NCBI GenBank assembly: GCA_046049665.1
Contig: JBJOQW010000043.1
Coordinates: 1 to 18,786 of the forward strand
Source: JAAFHS01 sp046049665
GTDB taxonomy: Bacteria > Pseudomonadota > Alphaproteobacteria > Rhodobacterales > Rhodobacteraceae
DNA: 18,786 nt
Direction: 5' to 3'
Translations under genes and position numbers: made by a program
The notes under the pieces: model-generated
The model's database searches: none
The model's input: only the letters and a program-made list of their open reading frames with translations
What the model was told of the DNA's origin: nothing
Part shown: one piece after another, positions 1 through 6,818 of the stretch
How positions within the stretch are numbered: position 1 is the stretch's first letter
Layout: each line of letters starts with the position of its first letter

Positions 1-262
1 AATCGGCGTTCTTGGCCACGAAATCCGTTTCCGAGTTGATTTCGATCGCCACACCGCGGTTGCCCGACACTGCGACCCCGACCAGGCCCTCAGCGGCCAC
101 GCGGTCCGCCTTCTTGGCGGCCTTGGCCAGACCCTTGGTGCGCAGCCAGTCAACGGCTGCTTCCATGTCGCCATTGGTTTCCACCAGGGCCTTCTTTGCA
201 TCCATCATGCCTGCGCCCGTCGAGTCGCGCAGTTCCTTCACCATTTGAGCGGTAACACTCAT
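1..262 (-). CDS. tsf: Elongation factor Ts, N-terminal part (cut by window start)
   Basis: This is the guanine-nucleotide exchange factor that reloads EF-Tu with GTP during translation elongation in the cytoplasm. Only the first 87 residues are in the window. They begin MSVTAQMVKELRDSTGAGMM, which carries the family's N-terminal UBA-like domain and its LR-x-x-TGAGMM-D-x-KKAL signature. The TDFVAKN motif near the visible end (about residues 79-85) is the element that touches EF-Tu in known EF-Ts structures. The start at 262 is supported by an AAGGAG ribosome binding site just upstream. The gene follows rpsB by 80 bases on the same strand, the usual rpsB-tsf operon of bacteria. Identification is secure; the rest of the protein lies outside the window. 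Confidence 0.97.
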   Translation of the reverse strand, partial: MSVTAQMVKELRDSTGAGMMDAKKALVETNGDMEAAVDWLRTKGLAKAAKKADRVAAEGLVGVAVSGNRGVAIEINSETDFVAKNAD

Positions 263-297
263 GTCGGTCTCCTTAGAGGGGTATCCGTGAAATGACA

Positions 298-320
298 CCG
301 GCGGGGCATACCCCCGCCGG
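298..320 (-). terminator. GC-rich hairpin between rpsB and tsf
   Basis: A perfect 9-bp inverted repeat (CCGGCGGGG and CCCCGCCGG) with a 5-base loop sits 22 bases after the rpsB stop and 35 bases before the tsf start. No uninterrupted T run follows it in the direction of transcription (TGTCATTTCAC). It therefore looks more like an attenuator or partial terminator that lowers tsf relative to rpsB, or an mRNA stability element, than a full terminator. The structure is seen in the sequence; the role is inferred. Confidence 0.5.
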
Positions 321-342
321 GTAACCAATCAGTGACAGCCAA

Positions 343-1110
343 TCAGGCGTCAGCGTCAGCCGAGATTGCTTCTTCTTCCGGGGCCGCCTCAAGCGCACCC
401 AGATCAACGCCAGCCGCACCCATCTGGGCCGACATGCCGTCAAGCGCTGCACGGCTGATCAGATCGCAATACAGCTGGATCGCGCGCGCCGCGTCGTCAT
501 TGCCGGGGATCACGTAATCCACGCCCTTGGGGCTGCAGTTCGTGTCAACAACGCCAACCACCGGGATGCCCAGCTTTTTCGCTTCCAGGATCGCCAGATC
601 CTCTTTGCCAACATCAATGATGAAGATCAGGTCAGGCGTGCCGCCCATTTCGCGGATCCCGCCAAGGCTGGCCTGCAGCTTGGCCTGATCGCGTTCCATG
701 CCAAGGCGCTCTTTCTTGGTCAGGCCTTCGCTGCCATTGGCCATCAGCTCGTCAATCTGCTTCAGACGCTGGATCGACTTGGACACCGTCTGCCAGTTGG
801 TCAGCGTGCCGCCCAGCCAACGGTGGTTCATGTAGAACTGCGCGCAACGCTCGGCAGCTTCGGCCACCGGCTTTTGCGCCTGCCGCTTGGTGCCCACGAA
901 CAGGATGCGCCCGCCCTTGGCGACCGTATCGCGCACGATCTTCAGCGCTGCATCCAGCATGGGCACAGTCTGCGTCAGGTCAAGAATGTGAATGCCGTTG
1001 CGGTCGCCGTAGATGTATTCACCCATCTTCGGGTTCCAGCGTGCGGTCTGGTGGCCGTAGTGAACGCCAGCTTCAAGCAGTTGGCGCATGGAAAACTCTG
1101 GAAGAGCCAT
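343..1110 (-). CDS. rpsB: 30S ribosomal protein S2
   Basis: Ribosomal protein S2 of the small subunit, needed for binding S1 and for translation initiation. The 255-residue protein starts MALPEFSMRQLLEAGVHYGH and contains the S2 hallmarks: the GHQTARWNPKM segment near residues 19-29, the FVGTKRQAQ motif, MNHRWLGGTLTN and the DVGKEDLAILEAKKLGIPVVG region. An in-frame start 13 codons further upstream exists, but 1110 is preferred because AAAGGA lies directly in front of it and all S2 homology begins there. The C-terminus has an acidic, alanine-rich tail (EEEAISADADA). It is the first gene of the rpsB-tsf operon and diverges from the kinase gene at 1350. Confidence 0.97.
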   Translation of the reverse strand: MALPEFSMRQLLEAGVHYGHQTARWNPKMGEYIYGDRNGIHILDLTQTVPMLDAALKIVRDTVAKGGRILFVGTKRQAQKPVAEAAERCAQFYMNHRWLGGTLTNWQTVSKSIQRLKQIDELMANGSEGLTKKERLGMERDQAKLQASLGGIREMGGTPDLIFIIDVGKEDLAILEAKKLGIPVVGVVDTNCSPKGVDYVIPGNDDAARAIQLYCDLISRAALDGMSAQMGAAGVDLGALEAAPEEEAISADADA

Positions 1111-1139
1111 GTCTTTATCCTTTCCGGTTTCAATCCTCG

Positions 1140-1196
1140 GCAGGGCCACTCAGAACATGCGTTCCAACCGGCGGACCCTGCAGGATGTCTCCCTGC
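1140..1196 (-). promoter_or_regulatory. Structured leader of rpsB mRNA (candidate S2 autoregulatory site)
   Basis: In the rpsB 5' leader a hairpin GCAGG-loop-CCTGC (1196-1180) is followed at once by a stem of CAGGGUC (1180-1174) with GGCCCUG (1147-1141). That stem encloses an inner GAAC-GCAU-GUUC hairpin. GCAGGG occurs twice (1196-1191 and 1181-1176) and a single CCCUGC (1145-1140) could pair with either, so two mutually exclusive folds are possible about 20 bases upstream of the ribosome binding site. Autoregulation of rpsB by its protein is known in E. coli; that this leader does the same is inferred. Confidence 0.4.
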
Positions 1197-1228
1197 AAAA
1201 GCCCAAGCCCCACCTGTGAAGTGCGCGC

Positions 1229-1320
1229 CCCTTAGCCCAGCCCTTCCGCCGTTGCAAGCGAAACAATGCCCTGCCCTTTCACTTTGGCCCAAATATCCGC
1301 GCCGCAGGCATGGCTTGCAA
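1229..1320 (-). promoter_or_regulatory. Candidate tandem promoters of rpsB-tsf
   Basis: Reading toward rpsB there are two TTGCAA hexamers (1320-1315 and 1257-1252). The first is followed after 17 bases by GATATT (1297-1292). The second is followed after 17 bases by TAAGGG (1234-1229). Both resemble -35/-10 pairs of a housekeeping sigma factor, with weak -10 boxes. The same 239-base gap must also hold the promoter of the divergent kinase gene at 1350, for which I see no convincing -35/-10 pair. Confidence 0.3.
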
Positions 1321-1349
1321 CACGCACGCCATTCAGGGAAAAGCGTTCC

Positions 1350-2237
1350 ATGACAACGCCAGACATCCTTTGCATCGGTTCCGTCCTGTGGGACATCATC
1401 GGCCGCGCTGACCGCACCATGGCGCTTGGCGCTGATGTGCCCGGCCGCATCACCCGCATTCCCGGTGGCGTTGCCATGAACATCGCCATGACCTTGGCCC
1501 GCCTTGGCATGCGCCCTGCCCTGCTTACCGCCATTGGCCATGATGCCGAAGGCGATGATCTGCTGACCCAAGCCCAGACCCTTGGGCTTGACACAGCCCA
1601 TGTCACCCGCACCAATCGCCCCACTGACCGTTACATGGCCATCGAAGGCGCCAATGGCCTGATCGCCGCCATCGCCGATGCCCACTCGCTCGAGGCGACG
1701 GGTGCCGCCATTCTTGATCCCCTGACCGATGGCCGTCTGGGCACCGCCACAGACCCATGGCCCGGCCTGATCGCCCTTGATGGCAATCTGACCGAAAGCC
1801 TTCTGGCCCAGATCGCCGCCTCACCCGCCTTTGCCGCCGCCGATCTGCGCGTGGCCCCCGCCAGCCCCGGCAAGGCCGAACGTCTGCGCCCGCTGCTCAC
1901 CCATGCTCGCGTCACCTTCTATGTGAACCTTGAGGAAGCCAATATCCTGACCGCAGGCCATGCCATCACCGCCACGGACGCCGCCAGCGCCCTTTTGGCC
2001 ATCGGTGCCGCCCGCGTGCTTGTCACCCACGGCCCCCATCCCGCCGCCTGCGGCCAGCAGGGTGCCCCCGTGCTGACAGCCACCCCACCGCGCATCAACG
2101 CCCGCCGCATTACCGGTGCCGGTGATACATTCATGGCCGCCCATATTCTGGCCGAGCGCAGTGGCACCCCCCGCGATCTTGCCTTGACCCAAGCGCTGCA
2201 GGCCGCTGCCGCCTATGTGTCGGGCTCAGATACATGA
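1350..2237 (+). CDS. psuK: PfkB-family kinase, probable pseudouridine kinase
   Basis: A 295-residue ribokinase-fold kinase, predicted to phosphorylate pseudouridine on the 5'-OH to make the substrate for PsuG. Family features are the N-terminal strand DILCIGSVLWDIIG (residues 5-18), the substrate-side GGVAMNIA motif at 39-46, and the PfkB signature GAGDTF at about 256-261, where Asp259 is the expected catalytic base. The start at 1350 (MTTPDILCIGS) is preferred over an upstream in-frame start because the fold begins here and AGGGAA lies 5' of it. The stop overlaps the next start by four bases (ATGA), so translation is probably coupled. PfkB sequences alone do not fix the substrate; the psuK call rests on the linkage with psuG. 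A generic ribokinase or nucleoside kinase is the alternative. Confidence 0.85.
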   Translation: MTTPDILCIGSVLWDIIGRADRTMALGADVPGRITRIPGGVAMNIAMTLARLGMRPALLTAIGHDAEGDDLLTQAQTLGLDTAHVTRTNRPTDRYMAIEGANGLIAAIADAHSLEATGAAILDPLTDGRLGTATDPWPGLIALDGNLTESLLAQIAASPAFAAADLRVAPASPGKAERLRPLLTHARVTFYVNLEEANILTAGHAITATDAASALLAIGAARVLVTHGPHPAACGQQGAPVLTATPPRINARRITGAGDTFMAAHILAERSGTPRDLALTQALQAAAAYVSGSDT

Positions 2238-2821
2238 CCAGCCCGTTTGACCAGATGTCATGGCTGAACCCGCCCCCCAGCACTTCGCTTGCCGCGGGCA
2301 CCCTGCAGGTCACCACCCATGACCGCACCGATTTCTGGCGCCGCACCTTTTACGGCTTTACCCGCGATACCGGCCATTTTCTGCACCAGACCGTGACAGG
2401 CGATTTCACCGTCGCCGTCACCGTTCAGGGCGATTACACCACGCTTTATGATCAGGCCGGCCTCATGCTGCGCCTGTCTGACACGCACTGGATCAAGGCA
2501 GGCATTGAACATACCGACGGTGCCCCTGTCTTTTCCACCGTGGTCACCAATGGCTGGTCCGATTGGGCCACCATGGCCCTGCCCTTTGACGCGGCCACCA
2601 TCCGCCTGCGCCTGACCCGCCATGCCGAAGCCATCCTCGTGCAGGTCGCCCATCCTGATGGCCATTGGATCATGGCCCGCCTTGCCTACCTGCCACCCGA
2701 AATCCCCGCCCAGATCGGCATCATGGCCTGTTCCCCCGAACGCAGCGGCTTTACCGCCCGCTTTTCCGGCTTCACCCTTGGCCCTGCCATCCCCCGCACC
2801 TTGCACGAAGATCACCCATGA
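2234..2821 (+). CDS. DUF1349 family protein in the psu operon
   Basis: A 195-residue soluble protein with no signal peptide or membrane segment. It matches my memory of the DUF1349 family: a tryptophan- and aromatic-rich beta-sandwich pattern with DFWRRTFYGFTRDTGHFL (about residues 33-50), a GDFTVAVTVQGDYTTLYDQAGLMLR block and WIKAGIEH. The family is concanavalin/jelly-roll-like; its yeast member Ree1 has been linked to enolase regulation, but the bacterial function is unknown. The gene overlaps the kinase stop and the psuG start by four bases each, so it is made together with both enzymes. A role in pseudouridine breakdown (binding a nucleoside, or aiding one of the enzymes) is inferred from position only. 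Confidence 0.85.
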   Translation: MTSPFDQMSWLNPPPSTSLAAGTLQVTTHDRTDFWRRTFYGFTRDTGHFLHQTVTGDFTVAVTVQGDYTTLYDQAGLMLRLSDTHWIKAGIEHTDGAPVFSTVVTNGWSDWATMALPFDAATIRLRLTRHAEAILVQVAHPDGHWIMARLAYLPPEIPAQIGIMACSPERSGFTARFSGFTLGPAIPRTLHEDHP

Positions 2822-3741
2822 CCCTTCCCCTCACCTTTTCCCCCGAAGTGGCCACCGCCCGCGCCCATGGCACCCCCATCGTCGCCCTTGAATCCACCAT
2901 CATCACCCATGGCATGCCCTACCCGCAGAACATGGAAACCGCCCGCCTTGTGGAACAAACCATCCGCGATGCCGGTGCCACCCCCGCCACCATCGCCATC
3001 ATGGCAGGCCGCATCCACATTGGCCTGACCGAGGCCGCGCTTGAGGCCCTTGCCCAGGCCAGGGATGTCGCCAAAATCTCGCGCGCCGATCTTGCCGCCT
3101 GCCTTGCCTCTGGCCGCACCGGCGCCACCACAGTGGCCGCCACCATGATCTGCGCGTATCTGGCGGGCATTGGCGTCTTTGCCACAGGTGGTATCGGCGG
3201 CGTGCATCGCGGTGCGGAAACCAGCTTTGACATTTCGGCTGACCTGCTGGAACTTGCCCAAACCCCCGTCACCGTTGTCTGCGCCGGCGCCAAGGCCATT
3301 CTCGACATTCCCAAAACGCTTGAGGTTCTGGAAACCCACGGCGTGCCCGTCATCGCCTACGGGCAGGATGATATGCCCGCCTTCTGGTCGTGCAGCGCGG
3401 GCCTGCGCGCGCCCCTGCGCATGAATACCGCCGCCGAGATTGCCGCCGCAATTGCCATGCGCGCAGGGCTTGGCCTGCCCGGCGGCCACCTGATCGCCAA
3501 TCCCATTCCCGCCACCGATGAAATCCCGCGTGACGTGATCAACCCCTTCATTGAGACCGCATTGGCCGAAGCCGCCGCCCAGAACATTCAGGCCAAGGCC
3601 GTGACCCCCTTTCTGCTGCAACGCATCTTCGAACTGACCAGCGGCAAATCCCTTGCCTCAAACATCGCACTTGTGCGCAATAACGCCCGCTTGGGCGCAG
3701 AAATCGCCATCGCGCAAGGAATGTTACAGAAGCGTCACTGA
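2818..3741 (+). CDS. psuG: Pseudouridine-5'-phosphate glycosidase
   Basis: PsuG cleaves the C-C glycosidic bond of pseudouridine 5'-phosphate, giving uracil and ribose 5-phosphate, in the cytoplasm. The 307-residue protein is close to the E. coli enzyme in length. Conserved residues line up with the E. coli catalytic set: Glu25 in ALESTIITHG, Lys86 in DVAKISRADL, Asp138 (metal ligand) in GAETSFDISADL and Lys159 (the Schiff-base lysine) in CAGAKAILDI. The GGIGGVHRG loop and NPFIETAL also fit the family. The start at 2818 is chosen because it overlaps the preceding stop as ATGA; an upstream in-frame start would run deep into the DUF1349 gene. It is the last gene of the psuK-DUF1349-psuG unit. 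No pseudouridine transporter is visible in the window. Confidence 0.96.
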   Translation: MTLPLTFSPEVATARAHGTPIVALESTIITHGMPYPQNMETARLVEQTIRDAGATPATIAIMAGRIHIGLTEAALEALAQARDVAKISRADLAACLASGRTGATTVAATMICAYLAGIGVFATGGIGGVHRGAETSFDISADLLELAQTPVTVVCAGAKAILDIPKTLEVLETHGVPVIAYGQDDMPAFWSCSAGLRAPLRMNTAAEIAAAIAMRAGLGLPGGHLIANPIPATDEIPRDVINPFIETALAEAAAQNIQAKAVTPFLLQRIFELTSGKSLASNIALVRNNARLGAEIAIAQGMLQKRH

Positions 3742-3809
3742 TCAGCCATTGTGCTGCGCATGCGCCCTTCATACATTCGCCCAAACGCGACAAAAGGCTG
3801 ACCCAGCAG

Positions 3810-4511
3810 ATGACCGAAGATCAGACCGCCCGCCGCAAGGCTGGCCTCCTTGGCGGCTTCCGCCGCAGCTTTCTGACCGGACTTGTGGTCGTTCTGCCCA
3901 TTACCCTGACAATCTACCTGATCTGGACGGTCATCGGCTGGATTGATGGCTGGGTGCTGCCCTTCGTGCCAAGCGCCTACCACCCGAACGAACTCTTGCG
4001 CCACTACTTTGGCGAGGATTGGACCTACAATGTCCGCGGCCTTGGCGTCATCGTCTTTCTGGTCTTTACCGTGCTTGTCGGCTGGCTGGCCAAGGGCCTG
4101 TTTGGCCGTTCGATCCTGCGTTGGGCCGAAGGGCTGGTGGACCGTATGCCCGTTGTGCGTTCCGTCTATAACGGGCTGAAGCAGATCGCCGAAACCGTCT
4201 TCAGCCAATCCTCCAACAACTTTGACCGCGCCTGCGTGGTGCAGTTTCCGCGGCAGGGGATCTATGCCATCGGTTTCGTCGCCACCCGCGCCAAAGGCGA
4301 GCTGGCCGAGAAAATTCCCGGCGGTGATGATGTGCTGACCGTCTTCGTGCCCACCACACCCAATCCGACGTCAGGCTTTCTGGTCTATCTGCCGGCCAAG
4401 GATGTCACACTTCTTGACATGACAGTCGAAGACGCGGCCAAGCTGATCATCTCGGCTGGCCTTGTCTACCCCAACGCCAAGGACCCGACGGTTCCTGCCT
4501 TGGGGAAGTGA
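3810..4511 (+). CDS. DUF502 family inner-membrane protein
   Basis: A 233-residue membrane protein of the DUF502 family, function unknown. A short basic N-terminus (RRK, FRR) leads to a first membrane span at about residues 20-45 (FLTGLVVVLPITLTIYLIW) and a second at about 77-96. The soluble C-terminal half holds the typical DRMPVVRSVYNGLKQIAETV segment (111-130), VQFPRQGIYAIGFVAT and the VPTTPNPTSGFLVYLP motif. AAAGG is found 12 bases before the start. It lies 68 bases after psuG on the same strand and could be read through from the psu operon, but the gene is not functionally tied to it in any way I can see. Membrane topology is a prediction by eye. Confidence 0.92.
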   Translation: MTEDQTARRKAGLLGGFRRSFLTGLVVVLPITLTIYLIWTVIGWIDGWVLPFVPSAYHPNELLRHYFGEDWTYNVRGLGVIVFLVFTVLVGWLAKGLFGRSILRWAEGLVDRMPVVRSVYNGLKQIAETVFSQSSNNFDRACVVQFPRQGIYAIGFVATRAKGELAEKIPGGDDVLTVFVPTTPNPTSGFLVYLPAKDVTLLDMTVEDAAKLIISAGLVYPNAKDPTVPALGK

Positions 4512-4526
4512 TGTTTTGATGTTGCG

Positions 4527-4542
4527 TTAAGTATGGCTTAAC
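4527..4542 (+). promoter_or_regulatory. Perfect CtrA-type box TTAA-N7-TTAAC
   Basis: TTAAGTATGGCTTAAC matches the full CtrA binding consensus (TTAA, seven bases, TTAAC) without a mismatch. It also forms a symmetric GTTAAG-N5-CTTAAC repeat. It sits 15 bases after the DUF502 stop and 23 bases before the ATG of the small gene at 4566. TTAA is rare in this GC-rich sequence. CtrA is the response regulator that controls motility, gene transfer agents and cell-cycle genes in Alphaproteobacteria; binding here is inferred from the match. Confidence 0.6.
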
Positions 4543-4565
4543 CAGAACTTGTGCAGTCTGCCTGC

Positions 4566-4802
4566 ATGAACATGCACGCCCCACCCTTGAATGCATCCGC
4601 CAAAGCCTGGCTAGACCGCGTGTTCAGCGCCAAGGTCGCTGCCAGCGGCGGTGTCGTCCGCAGGTCTGTTGCCAGCGTTGACCGCGAAATCGGCCGCGAT
4701 CTGTTTGAAGAAGAAATCCGCCGCCGCCGCTTTCACCTGCTGGAATGCGGCGGCCAGTTCATCGTCATCTGCAACAGTGGCCGCTTGCAGATTATCGCCT
4801 GA
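4566..4802 (+). CDS. Small conserved-looking protein of unknown function
   Basis: A 78-residue protein (MNMHAPPLNASAKAWLDRVF at its start) with a basic middle (VVRRSVASVDREIGRDLF, EEEIRRRRFHLLE) and a hydrophobic end (GGQFIVICNSGRLQIIA). It has no signal peptide, membrane span or cysteine motif beyond two scattered cysteines. I recall similar small proteins in Rhodobacteraceae, some labelled as phosphoribosylanthranilate isomerase; it is far too short for that TIM-barrel enzyme, so the label should not be copied. The start is uncertain: GTG at 4551, ATG at 4566 and ATG at 4572 are all in frame and none has a good ribosome binding site. A perfect CtrA-type box directly upstream suggests its own promoter. 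It converges on preA. Confidence 0.7.
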   Translation: MNMHAPPLNASAKAWLDRVFSAKVAASGGVVRRSVASVDREIGRDLFEEEIRRRRFHLLECGGQFIVICNSGRLQIIA

Positions 4803-4808
4803 CGCTGA

Positions 4809-4836
4809 CTGAAAATTTTAGTACTAAAATTTTCAG
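4809..4836. terminator. 28-base perfect AT-rich palindrome between convergent genes
   Basis: Two 12-base arms (CTGAAAATTTTA and TAAAATTTTCAG) flank GTAC, itself symmetric, so the whole 28 bases read the same on both strands. It lies 6 bases after the small gene's stop and 11 bases before the preA stop. The position between two converging genes points to a bidirectional terminator in which AAAATTTT tracts on each arm supply the U run. It is unlike a GC-stem terminator, and a protein binding site is an alternative. Confidence 0.55.
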
Positions 4837-4847
4837 CACCCGCCCGC

Positions 4848-6143
4848 CTATTCTGCCGCGAAACCCGGATTGTTAGGGTGCGTCGTCCAGTTGGCATAAT
4901 CGCCCACCTTGGCCCCCGTCCGCGGGTCAACCGCACCCATGGGCAGTTCCACCATCGTGATGCAATTCTCAACCGGGCAGACGTTCACACACAGATTGCA
5001 GGCCACGCATTCCTCGTCCTTCACTGTGAACGTGCGTTCCGCGCTCATGGCTATCGCCTGATGGCTCGTATCCTCGCAGGCCGCATAGCAGCGCCCGCAT
5101 TTGATGCAGTCATCCTGATTGATCACCGCCTTGGTGACATAGTTCAGATTCAACTCCTGCCATTCCACGAAGTTCGGGATGGCCCGCCCGATCAGATCAG
5201 GCACTGACATCTTCTTTTCATCCAGATAATGCGACAGGCCCGAAATCATTTCCTGCACGATCTTGAAGCCATAGGTCATTGCCGCCGTGCAGACCTGCAC
5301 ATTGCCCGCCCCAAGCGCCATGAATTCCGCCGCATCGCGCCACGTCGTCACCCCCCCGATGCCCGAAATCGGCAGGCCCCGCGTGTCACGGTTCCGCGCA
5401 ATCTCCGCCACCATGTTCAGCGCAATCGGTTTCACCGCAGGCCCGCAGTAGCCGCCATGGCTGCCCTTGCCATCAATCATCGGGAAGGGTGAAAAGTGGT
5501 CAAGATCCACATTCGTGATGGATTTTACCGTGTTGATCAGGCTTACCGCGTCTGCCCCGCCCCGGTGCGCCGCCTCGGCCGGGGGCAGGATGGATGTGAC
5601 ATTCGGCGTCAGCTTCACAATGCAGGGCATACGGCTGTATTGCTTTACCCACCGCGTCACCATTTCAATGTATTCCGGCACCTGCCCCACTGCGCTGCCC
5701 ATGCCGCGTTCCGCCATGCCATGCGGGCAGCCGAAGTTCAGCTCCACCCCGTCGGCTTCCGTATCCTCGATCTGCGCCAGAATCGCCTTCCAGCTATCCT
5801 CATCACAGGGCACCATCAGGCTGATGATCATCGCCCGGTCGCGCCACTTGCGCTTGACCTCCTTGATCTCGCGCAGGTTCACCTCCAGCGGGCGATCCGT
5901 AATCAATTCGATGTTGTTCAGCCCCAGCAGCCGCCGGTCCGCCCCCCAGATCGCCCCATAGCGCGGGCCGTTCACGTTCACGATGGGCGGCCCCTCGGAC
6001 CCAAGGGTTTTCCACACCACCCCGCCCCAGCCCGCCTCAAACGCGCGTTCCACATTCACCTTCTTGTCCGTCGGCGGCGCCGAGGCCAGCCAGAACGGAT
6101 TGGGGGATTTGATGCCGATGAAAGTGGTTGTTAGGTCAGCCAT
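4848..6143 (-). CDS. preA: NAD-dependent dihydropyrimidine dehydrogenase, subunit PreA
   Basis: The catalytic subunit that reduces uracil and thymine to their 5,6-dihydro forms with FMN, taking electrons through iron-sulfur clusters from PreT. The 431 residues comprise a dihydroorotate-dehydrogenase-like TIM barrel (about 1-325, with NPFWLASAPPT, GVELNFGCPHGMAERGMG, KLTPNV, NTVKSITN and GIGGVTTW) and a C-terminal ferredoxin domain. The ferredoxin cysteines are 346, 349, 352, 356 and 379, 382, 385, 389, giving two 4Fe-4S clusters. The start at 6143 has AGGAGG in front and matches the start of family homology. It is the last gene of a preT-dedA-preA unit. At the position where mammalian DPD carries its catalytic cysteine (GMGLACGQ) this protein reads GMGSAVGQ, from memory of that sequence. 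Confidence 0.95.
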   Translation of the reverse strand: MADLTTTFIGIKSPNPFWLASAPPTDKKVNVERAFEAGWGGVVWKTLGSEGPPIVNVNGPRYGAIWGADRRLLGLNNIELITDRPLEVNLREIKEVKRKWRDRAMIISLMVPCDEDSWKAILAQIEDTEADGVELNFGCPHGMAERGMGSAVGQVPEYIEMVTRWVKQYSRMPCIVKLTPNVTSILPPAEAAHRGGADAVSLINTVKSITNVDLDHFSPFPMIDGKGSHGGYCGPAVKPIALNMVAEIARNRDTRGLPISGIGGVTTWRDAAEFMALGAGNVQVCTAAMTYGFKIVQEMISGLSHYLDEKKMSVPDLIGRAIPNFVEWQELNLNYVTKAVINQDDCIKCGRCYAACEDTSHQAIAMSAERTFTVKDEECVACNLCVNVCPVENCITMVELPMGAVDPRTGAKVGDYANWTTHPNNPGFAAE

Positions 6144-6209
6144 GCGTGGCCTCCTGTGCAAGTGGGGTTGATGTCGTAGGATGGGCAATCTGCCCATCAT
6201 CGCCTGCCG

Positions 6210-6755
6210 TCAGGTGAAAAGTGACCAGATCCAGCCGATCACATGCCCCGCCACCTCGCCGAACTTCGGTGTGACGTAAGCCCAGGCCAGGCAGCCCGCG
6301 ATGTTCACCGGCACGAACAGATGCAGCGGAATGCGCGCAATGCCCGCCATCACGAACACCACCGCCCGCAGCGGCCCGAAGAAATGCCCGATGATCACCG
6401 CCACCACGCCCCATTTCTGAAACGCCGCATTGCCCCGCGCCACCAGTTCCGGATGGTCGCGCAAGGGCCACAGCTTCAGAATGGCATCGCCATAGCGCCA
6501 GCCGATCCAATAGCTGATGTGTGATCCGATGATCGCCCCGATGCTTGCCCCCGCCCAGATCGGCAGCAATGAAAGCTCGCCCGTTGCCACCAGCGCGCCC
6601 ACCCCCAGCAAAATCGCCGTGGACGGGATGATGATGGATATCCCCGCTATTGTCTCGCCCAGTGCGAACACCAGCGCAATCCAGAACGCCCAGTGGCGGT
6701 TGTCGCGCACGAAGGCCAGTGTCGCCTCGATCACCGTGTCGATGAATGCAAACAT
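6210..6755 (-). CDS. DedA/SNARE-associated family membrane protein
   Basis: A 181-residue polytopic inner-membrane protein of the DedA (VTT domain) superfamily, members of which act as lipid scramblases or flippases and affect membrane homeostasis. Visible features are a re-entrant-like stretch with an acidic residue (ALGETIAGISIIIPS, about 31-45), the GSHISYWIGWRYGD motif (about 77-90) and the FFGPLRAVVFVMAGIARIP motif with its conserved arginine (about 124-142), then a last span near the C-terminus. The ATG at 6755 is preferred to an upstream TTG at 6770; the ribosome binding site is weak (GGCTGGGGTGACC). It lies between preT (63-base gap) and preA (66-base gap) on the same strand, so it is probably co-transcribed with them, although no functional link is known to me. 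Confidence 0.9.
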   Translation of the reverse strand: MFAFIDTVIEATLAFVRDNRHWAFWIALVFALGETIAGISIIIPSTAILLGVGALVATGELSLLPIWAGASIGAIIGSHISYWIGWRYGDAILKLWPLRDHPELVARGNAAFQKWGVVAVIIGHFFGPLRAVVFVMAGIARIPLHLFVPVNIAGCLAWAYVTPKFGEVAGHVIGWIWSLFT

Positions 6756-6818
6756 GGTCACCCCAGCCAACCCCGCCGCGCAGGGTTAGTCTGTTGTGCC
6801 CCTGTCTGCAAGAAGCCC

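Noticed and set aside
975..1685. A 236-codon minus-strand frame crossing the rpsB start and the divergent control region
   Set aside because: It overlaps rpsB in another frame and runs antisense to the kinase; its composition is that of a shadow frame.
2812..3621. A 269-codon minus-strand frame
   Set aside because: It is antisense to psuG, glycine-rich and without motifs, while psuG keeps all catalytic residues.
4566..4802. The small gene as phosphoribosylanthranilate isomerase (trpF)
   Set aside because: At 78 residues it is far too short for the TIM barrel and has none of its motifs; the label seen on similar proteins is probably an error passed on.
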